Below, in pieces: positions 1 through 6,986 of a stretch of DNA of 14,441 bases (position 1 is its first letter; every line of letters starts with the position of its first letter). The stretch is from an uncultured Bacteroidaceae bacterium. Its GTDB lineage: Bacteria > Bacteroidota > Bacteroidia > Bacteroidales > Bacteroidaceae. The notes below the pieces were generated by a model. It was given only the letters and a program-made list of their open reading frames with translations, ran no database searches and was not told the DNA's origin. The stretch covers positions 1-14,441 of the forward strand of contig CAJGDX010000054.1 in NCBI GenBank assembly GCA_904502185.1, written 5' to 3'. Position numbers and translations under genes: made by a program.

Positions 1-1492
1 CCTTGCCATAATAATACTGGTGGCTCTCGATGTTGGCCTCGTCCTCAAGGTAGATACCGTACTTGTCGCACAGATAGTACCAGAAGGGAGCATCGGGATA
101 GTGGGCGCAACGTACATGGTTGATGTTGCCGCGAAGCATCAGCATCACTTCGTTGTACATCTGTTCGCGTGTAATGGCATGTCCGCGCTCAAGATTGCTC
201 TCGTGACGGTTGACACCTTTGAGTTTCACAGGCTGACCGTTCACATAGAAATAGCGACCTGCAAGTCCGAACTCATCCTTTTCGGCAGGAGTATCCTTAA
301 TTTCAACCTCGCGGAATCCGAAATAGGTAGATGCAGTCTCCAGCACCTTACCCTTCTTGTTCTTCAACTGAACAACGAGAGTATAGCGATAGGGAGCCTC
401 GCCCGACCATTTATTGGGAGCCTTCACGGTGATTGACATTTTTGATGTATTTGTAGCACCCACTGCTGTTGCAGCAACAGCTGCACTTGTTGCAGAACCG
501 CTTACAAACTCATTATCGTCGCTGAACAGTTTGTTGGCATAAAGTGTAGCCTCCACTGTATAGTTCTTTATCTCTTTCTTTGAGAGGTTGCGTACATCAA
601 CTTCGATGTTGGCTGTACCATCACAGTAGTTTGCATCAAGATCAGTGCGTACACGAATGTCGCGAAGTTCGACAGGCGAAGTTGCAGTCAACGACACTGT
701 ACGGAAGATACCCGGCAAGCGGAACATATCCTGTGCCTCGAGGAACGAAGCATCGGAGTTACGGTAAACCTCAACTGCGACAATATTCTCGCCCTTCTTT
801 GCAAGATACTTTGTGATGTTGAAGGCTGCAAGGTTGCGAGAATTCTTTGAAAAACCTACATACTGTCCGTTAATCCACAAATAGAAGAATGAATCGACAC
901 CATCGAAATTGATATAGATTTCACGTCCTTTCCACTCTTCGGGGATTGTAAATGTGCGGCGGTATGAACCTACCTCGTTGCGGTGCTTGTAGGTTGTGTG
1001 GTGGGGAGCAGGCTCACGCATGACGCCATGCTTCCAGTCGCCCACAGCCACCTGATGCTTGAAAATCACAGGCTGGTTCACATAGATGGGAGTACCATAC
1101 TTCTGACTGCCATCCTTCTGTATTCCGTAAACATTCCAGTTCATGGGAACCTCCACATTGTCCCACTTTGTATCGTCAAAATCTGTCTTGTAGAAATCGG
1201 CGGGACGTTCAGCGGGTGTAGGCACCCAGTTGAAGCGCCATGTGCCATCAAGCGACTGATAGTACTCACTTGCATCGGGAAGCACCTTACGTGCATTCTC
1301 GACAGTTGCAAAATTAAAGAACCATGCCTTGGGCTGCTCCTTATTCAGAGAGAGCTGCTGAGGCGATTCCCATTCATTGCCTGCGGGAGCGGCAACGTCT
1401 CCGTATGCGAATCCTGCAAGGCCTTGCGCACACAAACCTCCCGCAACAAACATAGCGGCAAGGAAGGTCGACAAAAACTTTTTCTTCTGCAT
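1..1492 (-). CDS. GH2 family beta-galactosidase, exported, C-terminus off window (partial)
   Basis: The minus-strand frame is open from an ATG at 1492 to the window edge: 497 codons with no stop. An N-terminal signal peptide ends near LCA-Q (residue 22). The GH2 order follows: sugar-binding jelly-roll (about 75-270, with GTPIYVNQP, where N139 aligns with E. coli LacZ N102, and QDMFRLPGIFR at 254-264), an Ig-like domain (about 275-395), and the start of the TIM barrel with VNRHE (427-431) and EANIESH (E489 and H491 align with LacZ E416 and H418, Mg ligands). The acid/base and nucleophile glutamates lie beyond the edge, so activity cannot be confirmed here. It should hydrolyse terminal beta-galactose in the periplasm. 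It starts 46 bp after the GH110 stop with no TAnnTTTG box between them, so it is probably the second gene of that operon. Which beta-galactoside it prefers is unknown. Confidence 0.93.
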   Translation of the reverse strand, partial: MQKKKFLSTFLAAMFVAGGLCAQGLAGFAYGDVAAPAGNEWESPQQLSLNKEQPKAWFFNFATVENARKVLPDASEYYQSLDGTWRFNWVPTPAERPADFYKTDFDDTKWDNVEVPMNWNVYGIQKDGSQKYGTPIYVNQPVIFKHQVAVGDWKHGVMREPAPHHTTYKHRNEVGSYRRTFTIPEEWKGREIYINFDGVDSFFYLWINGQYVGFSKNSRNLAAFNITKYLAKKGENIVAVEVYRNSDASFLEAQDMFRLPGIFRTVSLTATSPVELRDIRVRTDLDANYCDGTANIEVDVRNLSKKEIKNYTVEATLYANKLFSDDNEFVSGSATSAAVAATAVGATNTSKMSITVKAPNKWSGEAPYRYTLVVQLKNKKGKVLETASTYFGFREVEIKDTPAEKDEFGLAGRYFYVNGQPVKLKGVNRHESNLERGHAITREQMYNEVMLMLRGNINHVRCAHYPDAPFWYYLCDKYGIYLEDEANIESHQYYYGK

Positions 1493-1538
1493 AATATCCT
1501 TAATTTTAAAACATTTAAATCATCAATTACGGTACAGA

Positions 1539-3203
1539 TTACTTAATGTTGATATTCTGACAGTTCTCAACCTTTACATAATCCTGCTTGTTTGCCATAT
1601 TATTCTCAACCACGATATTCTCGGCATCCTTCAGGAGAATTGCAACATTCTTGTCTGTGTCGAATACGTTATTACGGATTACGATATTCTTGTTGAGATA
1701 TGGAGGAAGCTCACGAGCCTCGGTGCTCAATGTTATACATGAGGGGGTATTGGGGCCTGCTGCATAACCGCAACCTGTGATATAGTTTTCCTCGACAAGA
1801 ACATTTTCGGCAGGGCCACTCTCTCGCCAGCCAAGTTCTGCACCAAGTTTGATAGCTGTGATGGTACTGTTCAGGATGCAGTTCTTTGCGATGATGACGT
1901 CGCGGCTCTTGATGAGGAACGAACGTGCAAGGTGGCTGTGTACCGAGTTGTTGTAAATACGCACTTTGGGGAAGCGTGTGTGGTTCCACATATAACATTT
2001 CTCCATGAGTTCGGGAGCTATCGCCTCGTTAAGTGCAATAACAACTTTCCAGTCTACCGATGATGTATCTACGCTCTGCACGGTGTAGCGTCCCTGCTCG
2101 GACATATTCTTGTTGTCGATGATAACCATTGTGTCACCAACCTGAGGATAGTCGAGTGAAAGAGCGTGAAGATCGGCACCCTCGATTTTAATCTCAACCT
2201 TGCCGTCAGCCTCGGGATACATGCGGTAGTAGTATCCGTGGATATTGGTACAGTCGTCACCCTGTCCCTTGAACTTTGAGTTCTGGATGGTGATGGTACC
2301 CGAACAAGATGTGAAGTGAGTAGCGTCAGTGTTAGAAGAGATTACGCTGCCAACCTCGGGAACAACCTGAAGGTTGTCAATCATAATATCCTTTGTCAGG
2401 TGACCCACGATACCCATACCCGGCTGGCTGTGAATCTTGACATCGCGGAATGTCACATTCTCACACTCCTTGACCATGATGGCGGGACGGTAGTGACCAC
2501 CGTGACGAAGCACGAAGTTGTCGCCCACTGCGGGATTTGACTTTGAGGTGAAACGTATCTTTCCGGGAGCTACAAGCTCTTTCTTTGAAGCCCAGCCTGT
2601 GTAGAGTCTGTTGCGAACGTTGTCGAAGAAGTGCAGACGGCCTGTCACCTTCTCGTCAATGAAACGGTAGCGCTCTGTGTCGAACTCTGCCTCAAACCAC
2701 TCTTCGTTGCTCTCTACGATGCGACCAATTGTTGAGGGGGGACGGTTGTAAAGGATAGAGATACCCTCTACTGTTATATTCTCGGCACCCTGCATTGTGA
2801 TAACCTCGTACCAACCATGCAGGAAGAGTGTCGCGCCATGCGCCTTAACTGTTGTGTTGTCACAATCTCTGAGATCGAGTGCTGTGACATAGGGGCCGTC
2901 GGGACGGAACAACACACCCTGTACATTTTCGCCATAGGCACCACTGATAGCTTCAAACTCTATTTTACGTGCCTTTTCGTTGTCGATATCATACTTTCCG
3001 GGAGGGAAGAAGAGTGTTGTACCGGGATTCTCGCGGCAATAGGCAGTAGCCTTGCGCAATGCCTCGAAATCGTTCTTTCCATCATTGGGAACTGCTCCGA
3101 ACTTTTCAACGGAGACCTCTTGCTGAGCAATCTGACTGCCACATGAAGCGAGCATCAGACCTGCGGCGGCAGCCGCAAAACAAAAACATTTTCTCAAATT
3201 CAT
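1539..3203 (-). CDS. GH110-like alpha-1,3-galactosidase, lipoprotein
   Basis: A 554-residue protein with a lipobox (LASC, lipidated Cys21) followed by FGAVPNDGKND, the typical entry to a right-handed beta-helix, and many short beta-helix repeats to the C-terminus. The strongest family signal is TDATHF (D293) followed by GQGDDCTNIHG (D316, D317). As I recall, GH110 enzymes place their essential aspartates at D321, D344 and D345 (Pseudoalteromonas PdGH110B), and the spacing of 23 and 24 residues is identical here. GH110 enzymes are inverting and remove alpha-1,3-linked galactose from blood-group B and/or linear alpha-Gal structures; I cannot tell which subtype this is. Length is slightly below the roughly 600 residues usual for the family. 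It leads an operon with the GH2 beta-galactosidase, which fits sequential trimming of a galactose-capped glycan. A generic beta-helix (pectate-lyase-like) annotation is the main alternative. Confidence 0.85.
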   Translation of the reverse strand: MNLRKCFCFAAAAAGLMLASCGSQIAQQEVSVEKFGAVPNDGKNDFEALRKATAYCRENPGTTLFFPPGKYDIDNEKARKIEFEAISGAYGENVQGVLFRPDGPYVTALDLRDCDNTTVKAHGATLFLHGWYEVITMQGAENITVEGISILYNRPPSTIGRIVESNEEWFEAEFDTERYRFIDEKVTGRLHFFDNVRNRLYTGWASKKELVAPGKIRFTSKSNPAVGDNFVLRHGGHYRPAIMVKECENVTFRDVKIHSQPGMGIVGHLTKDIMIDNLQVVPEVGSVISSNTDATHFTSCSGTITIQNSKFKGQGDDCTNIHGYYYRMYPEADGKVEIKIEGADLHALSLDYPQVGDTMVIIDNKNMSEQGRYTVQSVDTSSVDWKVVIALNEAIAPELMEKCYMWNHTRFPKVRIYNNSVHSHLARSFLIKSRDVIIAKNCILNSTITAIKLGAELGWRESGPAENVLVEENYITGCGYAAGPNTPSCITLSTEARELPPYLNKNIVIRNNVFDTDKNVAILLKDAENIVVENNMANKQDYVKVENCQNINIK

Positions 3204-3260
3204 AATTATAGTATTTTTAAACTTTTATTCTACCCGAATGAGTTTCCAATTATTAAAGAG

Positions 3261-3268
3261 CAAATTTA
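3261..3268 (-). promoter_or_regulatory. Bacteroidetes -7 box (TAAATTTG) for GH110-GH2 operon
   Basis: Read on the minus strand, TAAATTTG matches TAnnTTTG and lies 58 bp before the GH110 start. The -33 side is weak: a GTTG at 3294-3291, with a slightly long 22-bp spacer. It is the only matching box I found upstream of this gene. Confidence 0.5.
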
Positions 3269-3341
3269 AGAAAAAAAGATGAATAAACGGCAACTTTTGT
3301 CACATTTAAATAAATTAAATAAAATAGACTACATCGCAATC

Positions 3342-3372
3342 TTGTAATGTTGACAAACATATATTACATTTG
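3342..3372 (+). promoter_or_regulatory. Bacteroidetes promoter for thioredoxin-SGNH operon
   Basis: TACATTTG at 3365-3372 matches the -7 consensus TAnnTTTG. TTG at 3342-3344, 20 bp upstream, stands in for the -33 TTTG. Transcription would begin several bases after 3372, so an in-frame TTG at 3370 cannot be the start codon; this supports ATG at 3406. Confidence 0.65.
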
Positions 3373-3405
3373 TACGTTGATAAAAAGAAAAACAACATAG
3401 CAATT

Positions 3406-3888
3406 ATGAAAAAATCAATTTTTTGGATAGTAGCATTTCTGCTGATGTTTGCGACAAATGCCATCGTTGCTCAAAACAGTCGCGACCACGGCCGTTCAAA
3501 GACAATAAAACTGGACAAAAAGAGTTTCTTAAAGAGAGTTGCCAACTACGAAGAGTCACCCACTGTATGGAAATACCTGGGCGACAAGCCTGCTGTGATA
3601 GATTTCTACGCCGACTGGTGCGGTCCCTGCCGTCGCCTTGCCCCACTGCTCGATGAACTTGCAGCCGAATACGAGGGCAGAGTCTACATTTACAAAGTGA
3701 ACGTCGACGACCAGAAGGAGATTGCACAGGCCTTTGGAATAACATCGCTGCCGACCATTGTATTCATCCCAATGCAGGGAACACCATCGGCAGGCACCGG
3801 TTTTCTGCCCAAGGAGACACTGCGCAATGCTATAAACGACCTTTTGCCGAGCAAAGCAAGCACAAACATCGAAACAACAACCAAATAA
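3406..3888 (+). CDS. Exported thioredoxin-fold protein (WCGPC)
   Basis: A 160-residue protein. The first 22 residues form a signal peptide (MKKS, hydrophobic core, cleavage near IVA-Q). The rest is a classical thioredoxin domain with active site W71-C72-G73-P74-C75 and the cis-proline in TSLPT (P116). The short C-terminal tail is polar. It should act in the periplasm as a dithiol/disulfide oxidoreductase; the CGPC site suggests a reductant, but its electron donor is not in the window. I chose ATG 3406 because the signal peptide begins there and the promoter box at 3365-3372 excludes the upstream in-frame TTG. Only 11 bp separate it from the SGNH esterase gene, so the two are almost certainly co-transcribed. 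It has the one-domain thioredoxin layout and lacks the extra N-terminal domain of many TlpA-like Bacteroidetes proteins. Confidence 0.93.
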   Translation: MKKSIFWIVAFLLMFATNAIVAQNSRDHGRSKTIKLDKKSFLKRVANYEESPTVWKYLGDKPAVIDFYADWCGPCRRLAPLLDELAAEYEGRVYIYKVNVDDQKEIAQAFGITSLPTIVFIPMQGTPSAGTGFLPKETLRNAINDLLPSKASTNIETTTK

Positions 3889-3899
3889 CACACTTATAA

Positions 3900-5651
3900 A
3901 TGAAAAAGAATCTATTACTGTTGATTGCGGCACTGTTCGCGCTGAACGCCGCAGCACAAATCAAATGGTACAACCCCATGGAGGCCGGTTTCCCCGTAAT
4001 ACAGAGCCAGGCATGGGTGGGCGAAGAGCGCGAGAACCCATACAACCGTTTCCCCCTGCGTGCAAAGGATAAGGTTCGTAAAGCAGTGTGGTCACTGTCG
4101 CACCACTCTGCCGGAGAGTGCATCGTCTTTACCACCAACGCCAAAGAGATACAGGTACGCTACACTGTTGGCGGCGGCAAATATATGAACCACATGCCTG
4201 CAACAGGAGTTACCGGTGTCGACCTTTACACAAAAAGCCGCAACGGCGAAGAGATGTGGGTGGCAGCAGCACACTACTCTATGGGAGACACAGTCAAGTA
4301 CAGATTCGGCTCTCAGGGCACCAGACGCATCGACTTTGACTCCAACCAGAGCCACCCTCACACCTACACACTCTTTCTGCCACTTTACAACGAAGTAAAA
4401 TGGATGGAGATTGGTGTACCCGAAGGTGACAAATTCACCTTTGAGGGACTGCGTGCCGAACGTCCGGTAGTTGTTTACGGAACATCCATTGCTCACGGTG
4501 CGTGTGCATCGCGTCCCGGAATGGCATGGTGCAACATCCTTCAGCGCCGACTCGACCGCCCTGTGTTCAACTTCGGTTTTTCGGGCAACGCACTTTTCGA
4601 GAGAGGAGTCATTGAACTTCTCAGCGAAATTGATGCAAAAGCATACATCATCGATGCACTGCCCAACTCGCACATGATTAAGCCTGCCGAGGTCCTGAAA
4701 GACACTATAATGAAGGCAGTCAAGCTGTTGCGCGAAAAACACCCCGTCACCCCCATTCTGCTTGCCGACCACTATGGCTACCCCCACAGTGGCACGGTAA
4801 AATTCTGGAGAGGCGAGGAGACATACTCTAACGAAACAATGAAGGCTGCCTACGAGCAACTGGTTGCCGATGGTGTCGAAGAGGTTTACCACATAACATA
4901 TAAGGATTTCGGAATGACACTGGATGCTACCGTCGAGGGCGTTCACCCGTCGGACTATGGAATGGTGCTTTACGCCAATGCCTATGAAAAGAAGATGCTC
5001 GAGATACTGAACGAGCCTGTCGGAGAATACCGCACAACAAAGCCCATCCAACAGTCACGCGACTCATACAACTGGATGGAGCGCCACAATAAAATAATTA
5101 AAGAGGGACGCGAGGCGAAACACTTCAAGAGCGTGATTATAGGAAACTCAATCATGCACCATTGGGGTGGTGTCGAAGGATTCATCAACCGTGGCGAAAA
5201 GTCATGGGAAAAGCACCTGAAAGGAGCATTCAACATGGGATACGGATGGGACCGCATAGAGAATGTTCTATGGCGCATTTACCACGATGAACTTGAAGGA
5301 TTCACAGCAGACAACATCTACATGATGATTGGCACAAACAACATAGGCATTTCAAGTGACGAAGAGATAATCGGAGGCATCGAACATCTGGTAAATGCCA
5401 TTCGTGTACGTCGCCCCGAAGCAAAACTTACCCTCATTGGTATATTCCCACGCGCCAATCTGGAGGCCAGAGTGAAACGTCTGAATGTCGGCATTGCAAA
5501 CGTTGCACGTCGTTTGGGTGTGGAATTCCGCGACCCGGGTGTAAATATGCTTCTGGAAGATGGCAAAATAGATGCGTCGCTCTTCGTTGATGGACTGCAC
5601 CCCAACAACGATGGTTACGAAAGAGTTGCAAAAGCATTCACCGAGAAATAA
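3900..5651 (+). CDS. Exported tandem SGNH/GDSL hydrolase with GxDLY N-terminal domain
   Basis: A 583-residue protein with a signal peptide (cleavage near AAA-Q20). A beta-rich GxDLY domain (about 22-185; GVDLY at 106-110) comes first. The first SGNH domain (about 188-365) has GTSIAHG with nucleophile S196, an Asn in DALPN, and EGVHPSD (E346, H349). The second (about 405-583) has IGNSIMHHW with S417, GTNNIG with N480, and DGLHP with D564 and H567. The usual block I Asp of GDS is Asn in domain 2, and the DxxH acid is Glu in domain 1. The family removes acyl groups, often O-acetyl, from carbohydrates; the substrate here is unknown. Nearby GH110 and GH2 genes suggest host-glycan or O-acetylated glycan deacylation. 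It is co-transcribed with the thioredoxin and ends before a strong hairpin. Both catalytic triads look essentially intact. Confidence 0.9.
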   Translation: MKKNLLLLIAALFALNAAAQIKWYNPMEAGFPVIQSQAWVGEERENPYNRFPLRAKDKVRKAVWSLSHHSAGECIVFTTNAKEIQVRYTVGGGKYMNHMPATGVTGVDLYTKSRNGEEMWVAAAHYSMGDTVKYRFGSQGTRRIDFDSNQSHPHTYTLFLPLYNEVKWMEIGVPEGDKFTFEGLRAERPVVVYGTSIAHGACASRPGMAWCNILQRRLDRPVFNFGFSGNALFERGVIELLSEIDAKAYIIDALPNSHMIKPAEVLKDTIMKAVKLLREKHPVTPILLADHYGYPHSGTVKFWRGEETYSNETMKAAYEQLVADGVEEVYHITYKDFGMTLDATVEGVHPSDYGMVLYANAYEKKMLEILNEPVGEYRTTKPIQQSRDSYNWMERHNKIIKEGREAKHFKSVIIGNSIMHHWGGVEGFINRGEKSWEKHLKGAFNMGYGWDRIENVLWRIYHDELEGFTADNIYMMIGTNNIGISSDEEIIGGIEHLVNAIRVRRPEAKLTLIGIFPRANLEARVKRLNVGIANVARRLGVEFRDPGVNMLLEDGKIDASLFVDGLHPNNDGYERVAKAFTEK

Positions 5652-5671
5652 AATATTGATTCATTTTCAAC

Positions 5672-5709
5672 ATGACGCCCGAAAGTCTTTTCTGACTTTC
5701 GGGCGTCAT
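5672..5709. terminator. Bidirectional hairpin terminator, 16-bp perfect stem
   Basis: The left arm (5672-5687) and right arm (5694-5709) are exact reverse complements with a 6-base loop (ttttct). It lies 20 bp after the SGNH stop and 49 bp from the stop of the convergent nucleoside hydrolase gene. U-runs are weak on both sides, so function as a terminator is inferred from the stem and the convergent position. Confidence 0.85.
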
Positions 5710-5758
5710 CACTTCTATCAACAAATCTTATTATTTGCGGTATGTGTCGGAGTTATTT

Positions 5759-6763
5759 CTAAGGCTTCTTTGTTATCATATTCACGAAATAGTCCAGAAT
5801 CTGCTTACGCTGCTCAGGTGTTGTATATATATAAAAATGCGAGCCGGATGCATCGGGAGTAAAAACAGTTTCCCCCTTCTCCTTCACTTGTATGCGTCCT
5901 GCAGGGGAAATGTTGAACATCTGTCCTGGGTCTATGGCGTAAAGCACGGCAGTGAGATCCCAGGTGGGACGATCATCCATATTTGGCAGATAGTATTTAT
6001 AGGCATCTACAACCGGATGATGCTTTGTCCACGAAAAATCCTCCTTTATGCTGCGTGCTGGATAAAGGATGCGCAGGCCCAGTTCGAAGGGAGAGGTATA
6101 GATAGGAGTGGGCCATTCGTTATAAACTTTCTGACACGAAGATACATCTTCCTTCACGTTGAACTCCCGGTAGTTGGGGTTCTCCATGTGACCAGCCATC
6201 ACCACCAGACGGTTCACCTTCTTAGCAACAAGTTCGCGACCGTTCAAAGAAGAAAATTCGTCGCCGGCAGACTCCATCAAAGCCGCCAGATTTGTACTGA
6301 ATCCCACTGAGATAATCGTCACACTGCTGTCCTTAGCCTTGGACAGAAGTTCGCGATAGAGTTTTACAGCATCCTTCCAATCATCATACCCTTGTGGCAA
6401 TTGTTTGTACAACGGACGACCTTTTTCGTCTTTCAAACTGCATACATACTCGGTAAAATACTTTACACCTGCCTTGGAAGTATTGTTTTTACGGGAAAGC
6501 ACACCGATGGGGATTCGCTTGCATCCGTACCATCTGTTGAGCAGATCGATGAAGCGTTGCGGATATTCCCCCTCTTTGTTCAGCATTACCGCCATAAAAT
6601 CTATTTTCCTGGAACGATGATATTTGTACAACATATCTATCGCCAATGCGTCGTCCACATCGTTTCCCATATCTGTTTCGAAAATCACATTCATACGTTG
6701 CGCCGAAGCAACAGCCAAGCTCATAAACAGTATTAAAACAGCCGAAAAGATTCTTTTTTTCAT
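5759..6763 (-). CDS. Exported nucleoside hydrolase (IUNH) family protein
   Basis: A 334-residue protein with a signal peptide (cleavage near ASA-Q22) followed at once by the IUNH calcium-site segment ETDMGNDVDDALAI (D31, D37, D38). Other family landmarks are GFSTNLA (T157), EFN at 200-202 (the IUNH Glu/Asn substrate pair) and WDLTAV (D269, expected Ca ligand). The family hydrolyses the N-glycosidic bond of ribonucleosides. Here the first Asp of the DxDxxxDD motif is Glu29, and the His before the last Asp is Trp268, so substrate preference may differ and is not predictable. I chose ATG 6763, not 6784, because the signal peptide starts there and the -7 box at 6789-6796 puts transcription start at about the upstream ATG. 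It stands alone, convergent to the SGNH operon. Similar exported proteins occur in Bacteroidetes polysaccharide loci. Confidence 0.85.
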   Translation of the reverse strand: MKKRIFSAVLILFMSLAVASAQRMNVIFETDMGNDVDDALAIDMLYKYHRSRKIDFMAVMLNKEGEYPQRFIDLLNRWYGCKRIPIGVLSRKNNTSKAGVKYFTEYVCSLKDEKGRPLYKQLPQGYDDWKDAVKLYRELLSKAKDSSVTIISVGFSTNLAALMESAGDEFSSLNGRELVAKKVNRLVVMAGHMENPNYREFNVKEDVSSCQKVYNEWPTPIYTSPFELGLRILYPARSIKEDFSWTKHHPVVDAYKYYLPNMDDRPTWDLTAVLYAIDPGQMFNISPAGRIQVKEKGETVFTPDASGSHFYIYTTPEQRKQILDYFVNMITKKP

Positions 6764-6788
6764 ACAGGAGAGATTTAGTAACATATCA

Positions 6789-6796
6789 CAAAGATA
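6789..6796 (-). promoter_or_regulatory. Bacteroidetes -7 box (TATCTTTG) for nucleoside hydrolase gene
   Basis: On the minus strand TATCTTTG matches TAnnTTTG, 26 bp before the chosen start. No good -33 TTTG lies at 19-21 bp. Its position argues against the ATG at 6784 as the start. Confidence 0.55.
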
Positions 6797-6896
6797 CTGT
6801 TTTTAACAGACAACCGTATGGCACCCCCGTAGAAAGTTATCACAATTTAAAGAAACAAGTTTCATATTTTAGATTTGCGGTAAACCGCGAATATAC

Positions 6897-6946
6897 TTTC
6901 GCTCGCATTGAAAAACATTAAAGCAAGCTTTATGTTTTTCGCTCGC
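6897..6946. repeat. Palindromic element bracketed by CGCTCGC direct repeats
   Basis: A 10-bp direct repeat, tttcgctcgc, occurs at 6897-6906 and 6937-6946. Between the copies lies an inverted repeat with arms 6911-6924 and 6927-6939, complementary except for one bulged T, around a 2-base centre. The element ends 7 bp before the -7 box of the PI-PLC-like gene. A unit of the same design but different stem sequence occurs at 14403-14441. It resembles short multicopy intergenic elements of Bacteroidales, but copy number cannot be seen here. Confidence 0.6.
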
Positions 6947-6953
6947 TTATTCG

Positions 6954-6961
6954 TATATTTG
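6954..6961 (+). promoter_or_regulatory. Bacteroidetes -7 box (TATATTTG) for PI-PLC-like gene
   Basis: TATATTTG matches TAnnTTTG exactly, 26 bp before the ATG at 6987. The -33 region is T-rich (TTTATG near 6929-6934) and coincides with the right arm of the palindromic element, so element and promoter overlap. Confidence 0.65.
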
Positions 6962-6986
6962 TCTGAAGTTTCTATAATCAAAGAAG

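Noticed and set aside
983..1546. Plus-strand open frame opposite the GH2 gene
   Set aside because: Antisense to well-matched GH2 sequence, low-complexity hydrophobic composition, no recognisable family.
3370..3405. TTG at 3370 as an upstream start for the thioredoxin
   Set aside because: It lies inside the -7 box, and the extra residues are charged and precede an ideal signal peptide starting at 3406.
4092..5051. A 319-codon open frame on the minus strand opposite the SGNH gene
   Set aside because: It lies wholly antisense to a clear family protein, gives a Cys/Val/His-rich composition with no motif, and has no promoter box; it is a codon-bias shadow.
6764..6784. ATG at 6784 as the nucleoside hydrolase start
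   Set aside because: It is about 5 bp after the -7 box, at the probable transcription start; the signal peptide begins at 6763.
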